DNA of 64,000 bases from an uncultured Treponema sp. Lineage in GTDB: Bacteria; Spirochaetota; Spirochaetia; Treponematales; Treponemataceae. The first letter of the stretch is position 1; each line of letters starts with the position of its first letter. The DNA is taken from contig CALCRU010000033.1 in assembly GCA_937894335.1 (NCBI GenBank), positions 1 through 64,000 of the forward strand, in the 5' to 3' direction. The notes under the pieces were generated by a model. The model saw only the letters and a program-made list of their open reading frames with translations, ran no database searches and was not told the DNA's origin. The position numbers were made by a program, and so were the translations under genes. Below are positions 32,257 through 41,401 of the stretch, in pieces.

Positions 32257-34066
32257 CAGGTTCTCCTTTTTTTAAGGCAAGTGGCACAGGGATTTTTACC
32301 AGCGTACCTTCATTCACTGTAGTCTCAACATGCACCACATAGGAATCTCCGTAAAACATAAAAAGGCGCTGCTGTATGTTCTTTACGCCTATGCTACCTT
32401 CCGTCTCCCGCTCGTAAGTTCTGTTTGCAAGATAGTTGCGGAGGGAAAGCAGTTTTTCTTCCGGCATGCCAAGTCCCGTATCCTTAACGCACAGCCACAG
32501 TTTTCCATTGGCTTCATCAACTTCCGTATAAAGGTGAATCGATGCATCTTTTGCAAGAGGTTCTATTCCGTGAACAAAGGCATTTTCTACAATCGGCTGT
32601 ACAAGCATTTTTGGAATGCTGTGAGTCATAAGTTCTTCGGGAATGGAAACATTCAGCGTAATGGTGTAGTCGTTCCGCACATTAAGTATATGAATGTAGG
32701 ACTGAATGTATTCAACTTCCTGGGCAAGAGTAACTTCATGAACCCTCCAGCGAAGGCAGTAGCGCATCATTTTTCCCAAAGTCATAATGCTTTCTGCAAT
32801 TTCTTCCTGATCCGCAATAACAGCCTGCATGCGAATTGTTTCTAGCACATTGTAAAGGAAGTGGGCGTTAATCTGATTCTGCATTGCCTTAAGTTCAGTG
32901 TCTGCAATCAGCTCCTGCTCCTGCTTTATCTGCAACATCTGATTTTTAAGTTTAAGAGTCATGTCGTTAAATGCATGCTGGGCCTCACCTACTTCGCCGT
33001 GACCGTTAACGGGAATAAGAACATCAACATTTCCTCCCTGTACGGTTTTCATTCCGTTCATTATGGAATAGATTCCGTTTGTCATGCGCAGGGTAAAAAA
33101 TTTAACAACAGTAAAAAAGATGAATGTGGAAAGAATGAGCACAAAGAGCGCTACTATAACCGCATAGAAAATTCCAAGAATGTTTTTCCTAAGAGAATTA
33201 ACCCTGAACACAACCAAATCCATTTGAGGGACAGTTTCCCAACAGACAAGACTTCTTCCAAAAGAAAGAGGAACAGAATTTGGCTTACGGGAATTGCGTC
33301 CTCCGTTGGAATACAGTTTTTCAAAAAGCTCTCCGTCTTTTTTAGAAAGGGGAACCTGAACTTCGTCAATTTTTTCGTCCCTTATCTGGCTAAAGGAACC
33401 GTCATGAATGTTAAACACAAAAGTCTGCTGGTCTACATCGTTTCTTGTGTAGAGGAATGGAAAAAAGTCAGTCATCTTTACACAAATCTGAAGGTAGCCT
33501 ACATCACGGCCGCTTCTGGAAAGTTTTCGCGTCATGCACACCGAAGGCAGCTTTAAGTTTTCTGCGTTGCCCATAAAGTCTGCACGATAGTTGTATTCCC
33601 ATTCGTCAAGTAAGGAAACTTCCGCACGATTTTTGTTAAGAAAAATCGGCCATCGTTCAGGAATTGCAGAACTGTTAAAGAAAATTCTTATTGCATAAAG
33701 TTGGGTAACAGAAAGAATCTGTTCCATTGTAGTTACTTCGCTTAAAGTCGTTTCTATAATTTCATCAGGGTTCCGCTCTTCGGGGATGGTAAGAAAAAGC
33801 ATGAGCCTGTCATTCTGCCTTATGACCAAATATGGGAGCTGCATACTTTCGTAAGCGTCTGAAATGTGGCGCACGTCAGAAGAAAGTGAGTCCGTTACTG
33901 ACTCATAAAGTTCCTTTCTACTGTTTTTTCCTATAAAGATAACAGATAAAACAAAAAAGATGATGATGGGAATAAATGCAATGAATGAATAGACAAAAAT
34001 CATTCGAGTGGAAAAACTGTTCTTCAGCCGCAAAAGAATTGCCTGGCCTCTTGCATTCTTGTTCAT
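32237..34066 (-). CDS. YesM-type sensor histidine kinase
   Basis: A 609-residue membrane sensor. One transmembrane helix near residues 22-45 and another near 295-320 flank an extracellular sensor domain. A HAMP linker follows, then a His-kinase domain of the LytS/YesM class with the phospho-acceptor His in NQINAHFLYNVLETIR and the N-box VENAFVHG plus GLGMPEEKL in the ATP-binding domain. Related kinases sense oligosaccharides, often with the help of the ABC transporter binding protein. Transcription appears to start exactly at the ATG. Confidence 0.92.
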   Translation of the reverse strand: MNKNARGQAILLRLKNSFSTRMIFVYSFIAFIPIIIFFVLSVIFIGKNSRKELYESVTDSLSSDVRHISDAYESMQLPYLVIRQNDRLMLFLTIPEERNPDEIIETTLSEVTTMEQILSVTQLYAIRIFFNSSAIPERWPIFLNKNRAEVSLLDEWEYNYRADFMGNAENLKLPSVCMTRKLSRSGRDVGYLQICVKMTDFFPFLYTRNDVDQQTFVFNIHDGSFSQIRDEKIDEVQVPLSKKDGELFEKLYSNGGRNSRKPNSVPLSFGRSLVCWETVPQMDLVVFRVNSLRKNILGIFYAVIVALFVLILSTFIFFTVVKFFTLRMTNGIYSIMNGMKTVQGGNVDVLIPVNGHGEVGEAQHAFNDMTLKLKNQMLQIKQEQELIADTELKAMQNQINAHFLYNVLETIRMQAVIADQEEIAESIMTLGKMMRYCLRWRVHEVTLAQEVEYIQSYIHILNVRNDYTITLNVSIPEELMTHSIPKMLVQPIVENAFVHGIEPLAKDASIHLYTEVDEANGKLWLCVKDTGLGMPEEKLLSLRNYLANRTYERETEGSIGVKNIQQRLFMFYGDSYVVHVETTVNEGTLVKIPVPLALKKGEPDADCNS

Positions 34067-34072
34067 GCTATC

Positions 34073-34101
34073 ATCTTACCACAGTTAGGTCAGTTCGTCA
34101 A
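34073..34101 (-). promoter_or_regulatory. Leaderless-type promoter of the sensor kinase gene
   Basis: TTGACG (34101-34096), 17 bp, TAAGAT (34078-34073), then six bases to the ATG at 34066. The -35 overlaps the U tract of the upstream terminator. Confidence 0.65.
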
Positions 34102-34152
34102 AAAAAAACGGAAGCATGCCAGCGACAACAGGAATAGTCAGCACGCTTCCGT
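34100..34152 (-). terminator. Terminator after the solute-binding protein gene
   Basis: A 12-bp stem (ACGGAAGCGTGC with GCATGCTTCCGT, one G-U pair) and a 21-base loop, followed by nine T residues on the minus strand. Intrinsic terminator of the ABC transporter unit. Confidence 0.92.
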
Positions 34153-34165
34153 AAACGAGGGGTGG

Positions 34166-34193
34166 GTAGGAAACACAGGAGGCGGTTTCCTAC
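34166..34193 (-). other. Extra hairpin in the 3' UTR of the solute-binding protein mRNA
   Basis: A perfect 9-bp stem, GTAGGAAAC/GTTTCCTAC, with a 10-base loop, just after the stop codon and without a U tract. It may protect the 3' end from exonucleases. Confidence 0.6.
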
Positions 34194-34205
34194 ATCAGTG
34201 GCATA

Positions 34206-35852
34206 TTACAAGCCCAATTTTTTCTTATTTTCCTGCATCATTTTTGTCTGTGCAGCCTGAACCTTATCAATGCCCTTATCCTTTTTGAACTGATTGTATT
34301 CAGCAAGGATCTTGTCAAATTCGCTTTCGCTAGAGGCACGCATAAGGGCGGGAAGAACCTTACCCCACTGGCGCTGGATTTCCTGGAAAATCAGATCTTC
34401 GTCGGAACCAACAGGGAGTGTAAGTCCGTCATAAGCGGCATAAGAATGAACATAGGGACGAGTCCACAGCTGAGGCTGTTCAAGTGCCGGTGAGTATTCA
34501 ACACCCCACTGAGCCTGCCAAGCCGTGTCCATAAGCATCCAGTATGTATACTGAACACCAATGTCTGTTTCCTGAGCGTTCTTGTCACTCAAGTCAAGAG
34601 CCTTAACTTCGGGAGTAAGGGTTGGGATTCCATTTACATAAGTGTAGGTCTCGCCTTCAATACCGAAGTTTGTATCCATCTGTCCTTCTTCGCTGATGAG
34701 GTATGTAAGGAACTGCATCGCACGGGCAGGGTCTTTACAGTTCTTAGAGATGAGTGTAATTGTCCAGCCAGCAATTCCTGAACCTGCAAGAACAGGATCG
34801 TCACCCTTTGAATTTTTTGGTCCCGGTACTGCAATGTAAATGCTGTTGGGATCGTTTGCATAAAGGGCCATCTGTGCAGCCTGCATGTCCCAGTTCTGAT
34901 ACAGAAGTGCAAAGTAACGTCCCTGAGCAGCCTTTTCTTCAATCTGACTTCTCTTGTCTACATATACATCTGTAGGGATGAGACCTTCGCTGTTTGCCTG
35001 ACGAAGAGCCTTAAGCCAGCGGACATACTCTGGGTTTTCAGTAAAGCCAAGATCTTTTGAAACAAACTTTCCGTCCTGCTCTGGTGAAATTGCAAGGAAG
35101 TGAGAAAGTACGTTCTGAATCATGTCGTTACCGGTGTCGGTGAATTCATTTGTTCCAAAGGGAATAAGAGGCTGACCGTTTACCGTGGGGAACTTTGCCT
35201 TTGCAGCGCGGAGTGCAGCGAGGAATCCTTCGGGAGTAGTCATGTCGGGACTTCCAAGTGCTTCATACATATCTTTGCGAACAAGGAATGTTTCGTTGGA
35301 AGTAAGTTTTCCGGCATACTTTTCGTAGTCGTTGGCTGTGTATGATGCGTTAGGATATCCGTACACATGACCGTCAGCCTGGCGGTACCATCCGAGTTTG
35401 TTGGAGTCAGCGACTGTGTAGAAGTAGGGGTCGTACTTGTCTGCAAGTTCGTCAAGAGCGTAAACAAGATCCGAATCAATCAACATGGGAACCTGTGCCT
35501 CGTACCATCCCAGAGTAATCAGGTCAGGGAGGGCATCACCAGCAATCATGGTGTTAAGGCGTTCCGCTTCGTTACCGGCAGGAACAATGAAGTTTACATT
35601 TACACCAGTTTTTTCGGTGATGTACTTTGAAACCTTGCTGTCACCCCAGTGGCGTGCAAACCATGAGAAGTTGATGTACCAGTCAAAAGTAATGGGGTCA
35701 TCAGCATTTGCCTTCCAACCTGCTTCTTTTGCAGTACCTGCCTTTGTTTTTCCAGATGCCTTGTCCTTACCGCCGCAAGAGGCAAGCCCAATCGAAGACA
35801 CTGCCAACAGTGCAAGTGCCAAACCAGCTACAACAGCCTTCATTTTTTTCAT
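34206..35852 (-). CDS. ABC transporter sugar-binding lipoprotein (LplA type)
   Basis: A 548-residue extracytoplasmic solute-binding protein, anchored as a lipoprotein. The signal peptide ends in a lipobox with Cys26 (LASC followed by GGKDK). Length above 500 and the ITFDWYINFSWF start of the mature protein are typical of LplA/YtcQ-type binding proteins that work with YtcP/LplB permeases and take oligosaccharides. ATG 35852 has AGGAGG six bases upstream, a very strong ribosome site. Hairpins flank the gene on both sides. No ATPase gene is nearby; such systems usually share an MsmX-like ATPase. Confidence 0.92.
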   Translation of the reverse strand: MKKMKAVVAGLALALLAVSSIGLASCGGKDKASGKTKAGTAKEAGWKANADDPITFDWYINFSWFARHWGDSKVSKYITEKTGVNVNFIVPAGNEAERLNTMIAGDALPDLITLGWYEAQVPMLIDSDLVYALDELADKYDPYFYTVADSNKLGWYRQADGHVYGYPNASYTANDYEKYAGKLTSNETFLVRKDMYEALGSPDMTTPEGFLAALRAAKAKFPTVNGQPLIPFGTNEFTDTGNDMIQNVLSHFLAISPEQDGKFVSKDLGFTENPEYVRWLKALRQANSEGLIPTDVYVDKRSQIEEKAAQGRYFALLYQNWDMQAAQMALYANDPNSIYIAVPGPKNSKGDDPVLAGSGIAGWTITLISKNCKDPARAMQFLTYLISEEGQMDTNFGIEGETYTYVNGIPTLTPEVKALDLSDKNAQETDIGVQYTYWMLMDTAWQAQWGVEYSPALEQPQLWTRPYVHSYAAYDGLTLPVGSDEDLIFQEIQRQWGKVLPALMRASSESEFDKILAEYNQFKKDKGIDKVQAAQTKMMQENKKKLGL

Positions 35853-35888
35853 ATCTTCCTCCTATGAAAAATTATACTATTTTACTAC

Positions 35889-35952
35889 AAGGACTAAAAA
35901 CCTTAGCCCTTGATAGATCCTTTTATAATTTGCACTTTCGCAAAAACGAAAG
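35889..35952 (-). other. Two intergenic hairpins before the binding-protein gene
   Basis: AAGGACTAA pairs with TTAGCCCTT (35889-35897 with 35903-35911, one G-U) and CTTTCG with CGAAAG (35935-35940 with 35947-35952). Neither has a U tract. They may be mRNA-processing or stabilising elements that raise expression of the binding protein. A TATAAT at about 35871-35876 lacks a good -35. Confidence 0.55.
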
Positions 35953-35961
35953 CCAAAACAC

Positions 35962-36861
35962 CTACCCTTTTATTGAACCAATCAGAACTCCCTTTACAAA
36001 ATACTTCTGCAGGAAGGGATAGACGCACACAATCGGCAAAGTAGTTACAACCATTGTTGCAAGACGTACTGATGTAGAACTTACCTGCTGAGCAGCAATT
36101 CCAGCTGGCATGGCAACAACAGCACGGCTTGCGCTAGCACTTGCAACCACACGGTAAAGGAATGTCTGAATGGGCTGCAAGTTTGCATCGTTAATATACA
36201 TAACGCCCATAAAATAATCGTTCCAGTGATAGACTCCGTTGAACAGGGCAATTGTCGCAACAACAGGCATTGAAAGCGGCAGAACGATTCTTATAAAAAT
36301 CGTAATGTCATTTGCTCCGTCAAGTCGAGCAGATTCTTCAAGACCGGCAGGCAGTTCTCTAAAGAATGACATGATGATTATCATGTTGTAAAAGTTGAAC
36401 AGGTTTGGAATTATGTAAACAAGAAAGTTGTTGTATAATCCCATGTTCTTAAGAAGAATGAAATATGGAATAAGTCCACCGCCAAAGAACATTGTTATGG
36501 TTCCAAGAAGAAGGTAAACCTTGTTTCCCATGATGTGCTTTTTTGAAAGAGCATAGGCAACCATAGCAGTAAAGAAAACGCTGGTAACTGTTCCAATAAC
36601 CGTGCGTGCAATTGTTACGCCGAATGCCCTTATGATTGCAGAATCCTGAAACACAGCCTTGTAGCTTTCAAGAGTAAACTTACGGGGCAGCCAGTAAATT
36701 CCTCCACGAAGGGAATCCGCAGAATCGTTAAGTGACACAATCAGCGTGTACCATATCGGATACAGTGCAAGAAAGCAGATTACAATCATTATGGCAGTAA
36801 TAATGCCGTCGCCTACAGCCCTTGAAGCCGATACCTTTACAAGTTTTTTAGTGCTCGTCAT
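35962..36861 (-). CDS. ABC transporter permease (LplC/YtcP type)
   Basis: A 299-residue inner-membrane permease with six transmembrane helices and the EAA loop LEESARLDGANDITIFIRIVLP, which docks the ATPase. It is the MalG-like half of a sugar importer. It starts at ATG 36861, 10 bp after the LplB-like gene, and is followed by the binding protein. Confidence 0.94.
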   Translation of the reverse strand: MTSTKKLVKVSASRAVGDGIITAIMIVICFLALYPIWYTLIVSLNDSADSLRGGIYWLPRKFTLESYKAVFQDSAIIRAFGVTIARTVIGTVTSVFFTAMVAYALSKKHIMGNKVYLLLGTITMFFGGGLIPYFILLKNMGLYNNFLVYIIPNLFNFYNMIIIMSFFRELPAGLEESARLDGANDITIFIRIVLPLSMPVVATIALFNGVYHWNDYFMGVMYINDANLQPIQTFLYRVVASASASRAVVAMPAGIAAQQVSSTSVRLATMVVTTLPIVCVYPFLQKYFVKGVLIGSIKG

Positions 36862-36871
36862 TTTCCGCCTC

Positions 36872-37849
36872 CTAGAACAACGATGTATCGTTTACCTTTT
36901 TTGTGATGGTGTTTGTAATGTACAGCAGAATGAAAGCCACCACAGACTTGAACAAACCGATTGCAGAAGCATAAGAATACCTCATGCCGCGCATTGCAGT
37001 CGTATATGTATAGATGTCAATTACATTACTTCGTTCAGAGTTAAGGGGATTCCACAGAACGAATATTTGGTCAAAGTTAGAGTTGAGCATCTGGCCCATT
37101 TGAAGAATCAGCATGATGATTATTGTTCCTTTGATTGACGGAAGCGTAATTGAAATAAGCTGTCTGAACCGGCTTGCACCGTCAACTTCCGCAGCCTCGT
37201 ACATCTCCTGGTCAATTCCGCTTATTGCAGCAAGATAAATAATTGCAGACCATCCAAGTTCCTTCCATAAATCTGATGTAACCGCAATTCCCCAGAAGTA
37301 CTTTGGATATGCAAGAAAGGAAATGCCTTCGTCTAGAATGCCAAGGTCTACCATAAGTTGATTAAGCATGCCGTTGCTATCCAGCCATGTAGTAAGGATT
37401 CCGCCCAAAACAACCCATGACAAAAAGTGTGGAAGATAGGACACAGTCTGAACAAACTTCTTGAATGTCGGATTCTTTACTTCGTTAAGCAGCAATGCAA
37501 AAATGATTGGAAGAGGAAAGCAGATGAACAGTTTTAAAAGGCTAATGCCCAGAGTGTTCATCATTATGTTCTTAAACTCGCTGTCCTTAAAGAAATTGAT
37601 AAAGTGCTGGAATCCGTGAGCACCTGCCCATTCTGACTTCAAAAAATCAAAACTGAACAGAGGCATTGTAATGCGGTAATTTTTCTTGAACGCAACCAAG
37701 ATACCGTACATGGGAGCGTAGTTAAAAATCAACATCCAGACAACACCAAGGAGTGCCATAATCTGGAGGTACTTCTCTTCCCGAAAACGCTGCACAAAAG
37801 TTTTTTTCTTGAGTGCTGTCGGAATTGCTCCTGTCTTTGTCATTTCCAT
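36872..37849 (-). CDS. ABC transporter permease (LplB type)
   Basis: The MalF-like permease half, 325 residues from ATG 37849, which has AGGAAGG five bases upstream. A longer frame to 37900 would add a basic, atypical N-terminus. Six transmembrane helices and the EAA loop YEAAEVDGASRFRQLISITLP are visible. It is the first gene of the permease-permease-binding protein unit, divergent from the 1116-residue enzyme gene. Confidence 0.92.
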   Translation of the reverse strand: MEMTKTGAIPTALKKKTFVQRFREEKYLQIMALLGVVWMLIFNYAPMYGILVAFKKNYRITMPLFSFDFLKSEWAGAHGFQHFINFFKDSEFKNIMMNTLGISLLKLFICFPLPIIFALLLNEVKNPTFKKFVQTVSYLPHFLSWVVLGGILTTWLDSNGMLNQLMVDLGILDEGISFLAYPKYFWGIAVTSDLWKELGWSAIIYLAAISGIDQEMYEAAEVDGASRFRQLISITLPSIKGTIIIMLILQMGQMLNSNFDQIFVLWNPLNSERSNVIDIYTYTTAMRGMRYSYASAIGLFKSVVAFILLYITNTITKKVNDTSLF

Positions 37850-38033
37850 AACCACCTTCCTTTCTAGTTTCTCAACCCTACGCTTCACAGTATATGGCAC
37901 CCTCGTCCAGAAAGAAAGTCAGATAATTTTCGGAATGGTGTTCAAATTTCGGTTTTGGTCATTTTTTAATTGACGGCACAAATTTCCTGCGTTATTGTCG
38001 TAAGTACGATTAAAACCAATCTGGAGGTAACGG
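37850..38033. promoter_or_regulatory. Divergent regulatory region of the sugar locus
   Basis: Leftward, a TATACT -10 (37894-37889) with only a weak -35 precedes the permease operon, a pattern expected for an activator-dependent promoter. Rightward, TTGACG (37970-37975), 17 bp, TATTGT (37993-37998) precedes the enzyme gene. A palindrome, TCGTA-AG-TACGA (37998-38009), lies at the rightward transcription start. The YesN-type regulator is a likely binder. Confidence 0.55.
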
Positions 38034-41000
38034 ATGAAACAGGCAAAAGGTTCTTTTGTAACGCTTGACGGCGAACAGTTTTACAGGATAGAAAACTACG
38101 ACTGCATGGATGATTTTTTCATGACGGTAACAAGTTCATGCGATGTCTGGAATTTCTGCTGGTCTCACGGAGGCCTAACAGCAGGACGCAAAAATTCTGA
38201 CCATGCCATATTTCCCTATTACACGGCAGACAAGGTGAGCGACTCAAAAGGAGTTACCGGTCCTTACACTGCCATTGCGGTTACCCAAGGTTCCTCCACA
38301 ACTTTATGGGAACCCTTTGCACAGCTTTTGTGCGCAGGGGCACAGTCATACATTCAGTCAGAAAACATTCACCGTTCGCTTTACAGAAATTTAAACGGAA
38401 CATGCATCTGGTTTGAAGAAACAAATGACACTCTTGGACTTTCATTCAGACAGGGATGGACTTCTTCCAAAGAGTTTGGACTTGTAAGGCTCTGCTGCAT
38501 AAAAAACAACTCGAACAAATCATGCTCTTTAAAAATTCTTGACGGCGCACGGAACATAATGGCAGCGGCTACCACATCAGCATTTCAAAACGACAACAGC
38601 GTTCTTCTTGATGCATACAAAAAAACTGACCTTGACTCTTCCCACAAACTTGCACTCTTTGCAGTGTCTTCAGTTGTTACCGACAAGGCAGAACCAAGCG
38701 AAGGACTTTATGCAAATATCAGCTGGTTTTCTACGGAAGACCCGGTTACGATTAATGACAGTGCAATAAAAAACTTTGCCGTAAGCGGAGGAAACTTTTC
38801 TGCAATTCAGGAACTTCCCGTACTAAAAGGAAAGCGCCCAGTATTTTTTGTAGAGCGCACGGTAAATCTTTCTGCAAGAGAAGAGTCTCGCTGGGAACAG
38901 GTGTTCGACACGGCTTTAGATGCGGCAGGAATTGTCCACCTTCAGCATAAAATAAAAAACCGTAGTAGCGTAAGAAATGAACTTCTTAAAGACATTGCAC
39001 AGACCGACAGTGAAATGACAGCCCTTATTGCAGAAGCAGACGGACTTCAAAACACCAGGGAACTTATGACGGTACTGCACCATAGGGCAAATGTAATGTT
39101 CAACATCATGAGGGGCGGAGTCTGTGCGGAAGACGGAAAGGTAAATGTAAGCGACTACATTTCTTTTGTAGAAATCCGCAGCAAGGAAAAACTTGCTTCC
39201 GTAAAAGAAATTTTTAAAGCTCTTCCGAACGAACGAATTCTTGAACGGTCGACAGTAAGAGATGCCATGGAAAAAAGCGGAGACGCTCAGCTTATGAGGC
39301 TCTTTCTTGAATATGTTCCTCTTACCTTTTCGCGCAGGCACGGAGACCCAAGCCGTCCCTGGAACAGATTCAACATTCAGCTTAAAGATAATGACGGAAA
39401 TCCGCTTTTAAACTACGAAGGAAACTGGCGGGACATTTTTCAAAACTGGGAAGCACTGGCATGGTCTTATCCTGCATACATCCCGTCCTTTACTGCAAAG
39501 TTTTTAAACGCAATGACGGCAGAAGGATTCAATCCCTACCGCATCACAAGAGAAGGCATAGACTGGGAAACACCAGACCCCGAAAATCCCTGGGCACAAT
39601 ACGGCTACTGGGGAGACCATCAGGTAATTTACCTTCAGAAATTTCTAGAACTTTACTCCATGACTGACAGCATTGGTCTGCAGAAAGCGTTAAACATTCC
39701 CCTTTACTCAAGTTCAAATGTCCCCTACAGGCTTAAATCTTACAGTGAAATTTTAAAGGATCCGCGCAACTCCATAATCTTTGACCAGACCCTTAGTACA
39801 AAACTGATAGAGGCGGCAGGCAAAAATGGAAGCGATGAAAAACTTGTTAAAGGCAAGGACGGAAGTCCGGCACTCGTTACAATGACGGCAAAACTGATTC
39901 AGGTGATAATTGCAAAAGCGGCAAACCTCGTACCCGACGGCGGAATCTGGATGAACACACAGCGCCCCGAATGGAACGATGCAAACAACGCCCTTGCAGG
40001 CTGGGGACTTTCTGTAGTCACACTCTGTTACCTGTACCGCATGCTTTCATTCCTCATCAGACTGTATGAAGGCGCACCCCAGACAGAATATGAAGTTCCC
40101 AAGGCAGAAGCGGAATGCTTTATAAAGTTGGGCAAACTGTACGAAGAAGGAAACAGCAGGGGAATCTACAGTGCAAAGGAACGCAAAAACTTTACAGATG
40201 CCGCAGGACTTTTGTTTGAAGCAGAACGGAATCAGCTGTACGAAAACGGCTACAAAGAAATTACTTTGGTTTCGCAAAAACAGATTGTCAGCATACTAAA
40301 GGCAATTCATTTTGAAGCGGAAAGAAGCATTCGTTCAAACAAAAGGGAAGACAAACTCTACCACACCTACAACACAATGATTTTATCTGAAGATGGCATG
40401 GAAATAAACCGTCTGCAGGAAATGCTGGAGGGCCAGGTTGCAGTTTTGTCAAGCGGACTTTTATCAGAAGAAGAAACTCTGGATGTGATAACCGCCCTTG
40501 AAAAAAGTCGCATGTACGAACCTCGTCAGAATTCCTTCATGCTGTATCCCAACAAGGAACTTCCGCTCTTCATAAAAAAGAATACAGTCCCCGAGGAAAA
40601 AGTTCAGCTATTAAAGCCCCTAATCCAAAGAACAAAAAACTCAGTGCTTATTCAGGATGAAGAAGGCTTCTACCACTTTGCACCAGAGTTCAAGAACGAA
40701 AGAATCATGAGGGAAAAACTTTCCATGCTTTCTGATTCTGAAAAACCTACAAAAGAAGAAACAGACCTTCTCTGCCGGCTGTATGAAGAAACTTTTAACC
40801 ACAAAAGTTTTACAGGACGCTCAGGAACATTCTACGCCTACGAAGGTTTAGGAAGCATTTACTGGCACATGGTAAGCAAGCTTCTTCTTGCCGTACAGGA
40901 ATACGCACTAAGGGCAAACGAAAACAAAAGTCCTCTTGCGCAAAAACTTACCGACGCCTACTACCGTATCCGTTCAGGACTGAGTTTTAACAAGACACCA

Positions 41001-41384
41001 GAAGTTTACGGAGCATTTCCCTGCGATCCTTACTCCCACACACCTTATCTACAGGGAGCAAAACAACCCGGCATGACAGGTCAGGTTAAGGAAGAAATTC
41101 TTACCCGTTGGGGAGAACTGGGTGCATGCATAATTGACGGTAGGGCAGCATTCATTCCCAGCATTCTTAAGGATGAAGAATTTTTTGATGACGGAAGTCT
41201 TTCGTTCACATGGTGCGGAACAAGAGTTGTCTATGCTAAAGGCAAAAAAAATCCCAGCGTAACGGTAATCTATACGGATGGAAAAGCTGAATCTCAGGAA
41301 GGCGCTTTCCTGACAAAAGAACAAAGCCAGATGCTCTTTGGAAGAAAAGGAACCATAAGCAAAATATGCGTAAACCTTGCATAG
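38034..41384 (+). CDS. Large putative carbohydrate-active enzyme, (alpha/alpha)6-barrel-like
   Basis: A 1116-residue cytoplasmic protein without signal peptide. I cannot place it in a named family. The middle is rich in Trp and acidic motifs that recall six-hairpin glycosidases and phosphorylases such as GH94, GH65 or GH63: YEGNWRDIFQNWEALAW near residue 463, YGYWGDHQVIYLQKF near 525, and RPEWNDANNALAGWG near 645. The N-terminal 300 residues look beta-rich, as in a super-sandwich domain. GGAGG precedes ATG 38034. It lies between a sugar ABC transporter and a GH30, so an oligosaccharide substrate is likely. Confidence 0.75.
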   Translation: MKQAKGSFVTLDGEQFYRIENYDCMDDFFMTVTSSCDVWNFCWSHGGLTAGRKNSDHAIFPYYTADKVSDSKGVTGPYTAIAVTQGSSTTLWEPFAQLLCAGAQSYIQSENIHRSLYRNLNGTCIWFEETNDTLGLSFRQGWTSSKEFGLVRLCCIKNNSNKSCSLKILDGARNIMAAATTSAFQNDNSVLLDAYKKTDLDSSHKLALFAVSSVVTDKAEPSEGLYANISWFSTEDPVTINDSAIKNFAVSGGNFSAIQELPVLKGKRPVFFVERTVNLSAREESRWEQVFDTALDAAGIVHLQHKIKNRSSVRNELLKDIAQTDSEMTALIAEADGLQNTRELMTVLHHRANVMFNIMRGGVCAEDGKVNVSDYISFVEIRSKEKLASVKEIFKALPNERILERSTVRDAMEKSGDAQLMRLFLEYVPLTFSRRHGDPSRPWNRFNIQLKDNDGNPLLNYEGNWRDIFQNWEALAWSYPAYIPSFTAKFLNAMTAEGFNPYRITREGIDWETPDPENPWAQYGYWGDHQVIYLQKFLELYSMTDSIGLQKALNIPLYSSSNVPYRLKSYSEILKDPRNSIIFDQTLSTKLIEAAGKNGSDEKLVKGKDGSPALVTMTAKLIQVIIAKAANLVPDGGIWMNTQRPEWNDANNALAGWGLSVVTLCYLYRMLSFLIRLYEGAPQTEYEVPKAEAECFIKLGKLYEEGNSRGIYSAKERKNFTDAAGLLFEAERNQLYENGYKEITLVSQKQIVSILKAIHFEAERSIRSNKREDKLYHTYNTMILSEDGMEINRLQEMLEGQVAVLSSGLLSEEETLDVITALEKSRMYEPRQNSFMLYPNKELPLFIKKNTVPEEKVQLLKPLIQRTKNSVLIQDEEGFYHFAPEFKNERIMREKLSMLSDSEKPTKEETDLLCRLYEETFNHKSFTGRSGTFYAYEGLGSIYWHMVSKLLLAVQEYALRANENKSPLAQKLTDAYYRIRSGLSFNKTPEVYGAFPCDPYSHTPYLQGAKQPGMTGQVKEEILTRWGELGACIIDGRAAFIPSILKDEEFFDDGSLSFTWCGTRVVYAKGKKNPSVTVIYTDGKAESQEGAFLTKEQSQMLFGRKGTISKICVNLA

Positions 41385-41401
41385 GCATAAGGAGGAAGAA
41401 A

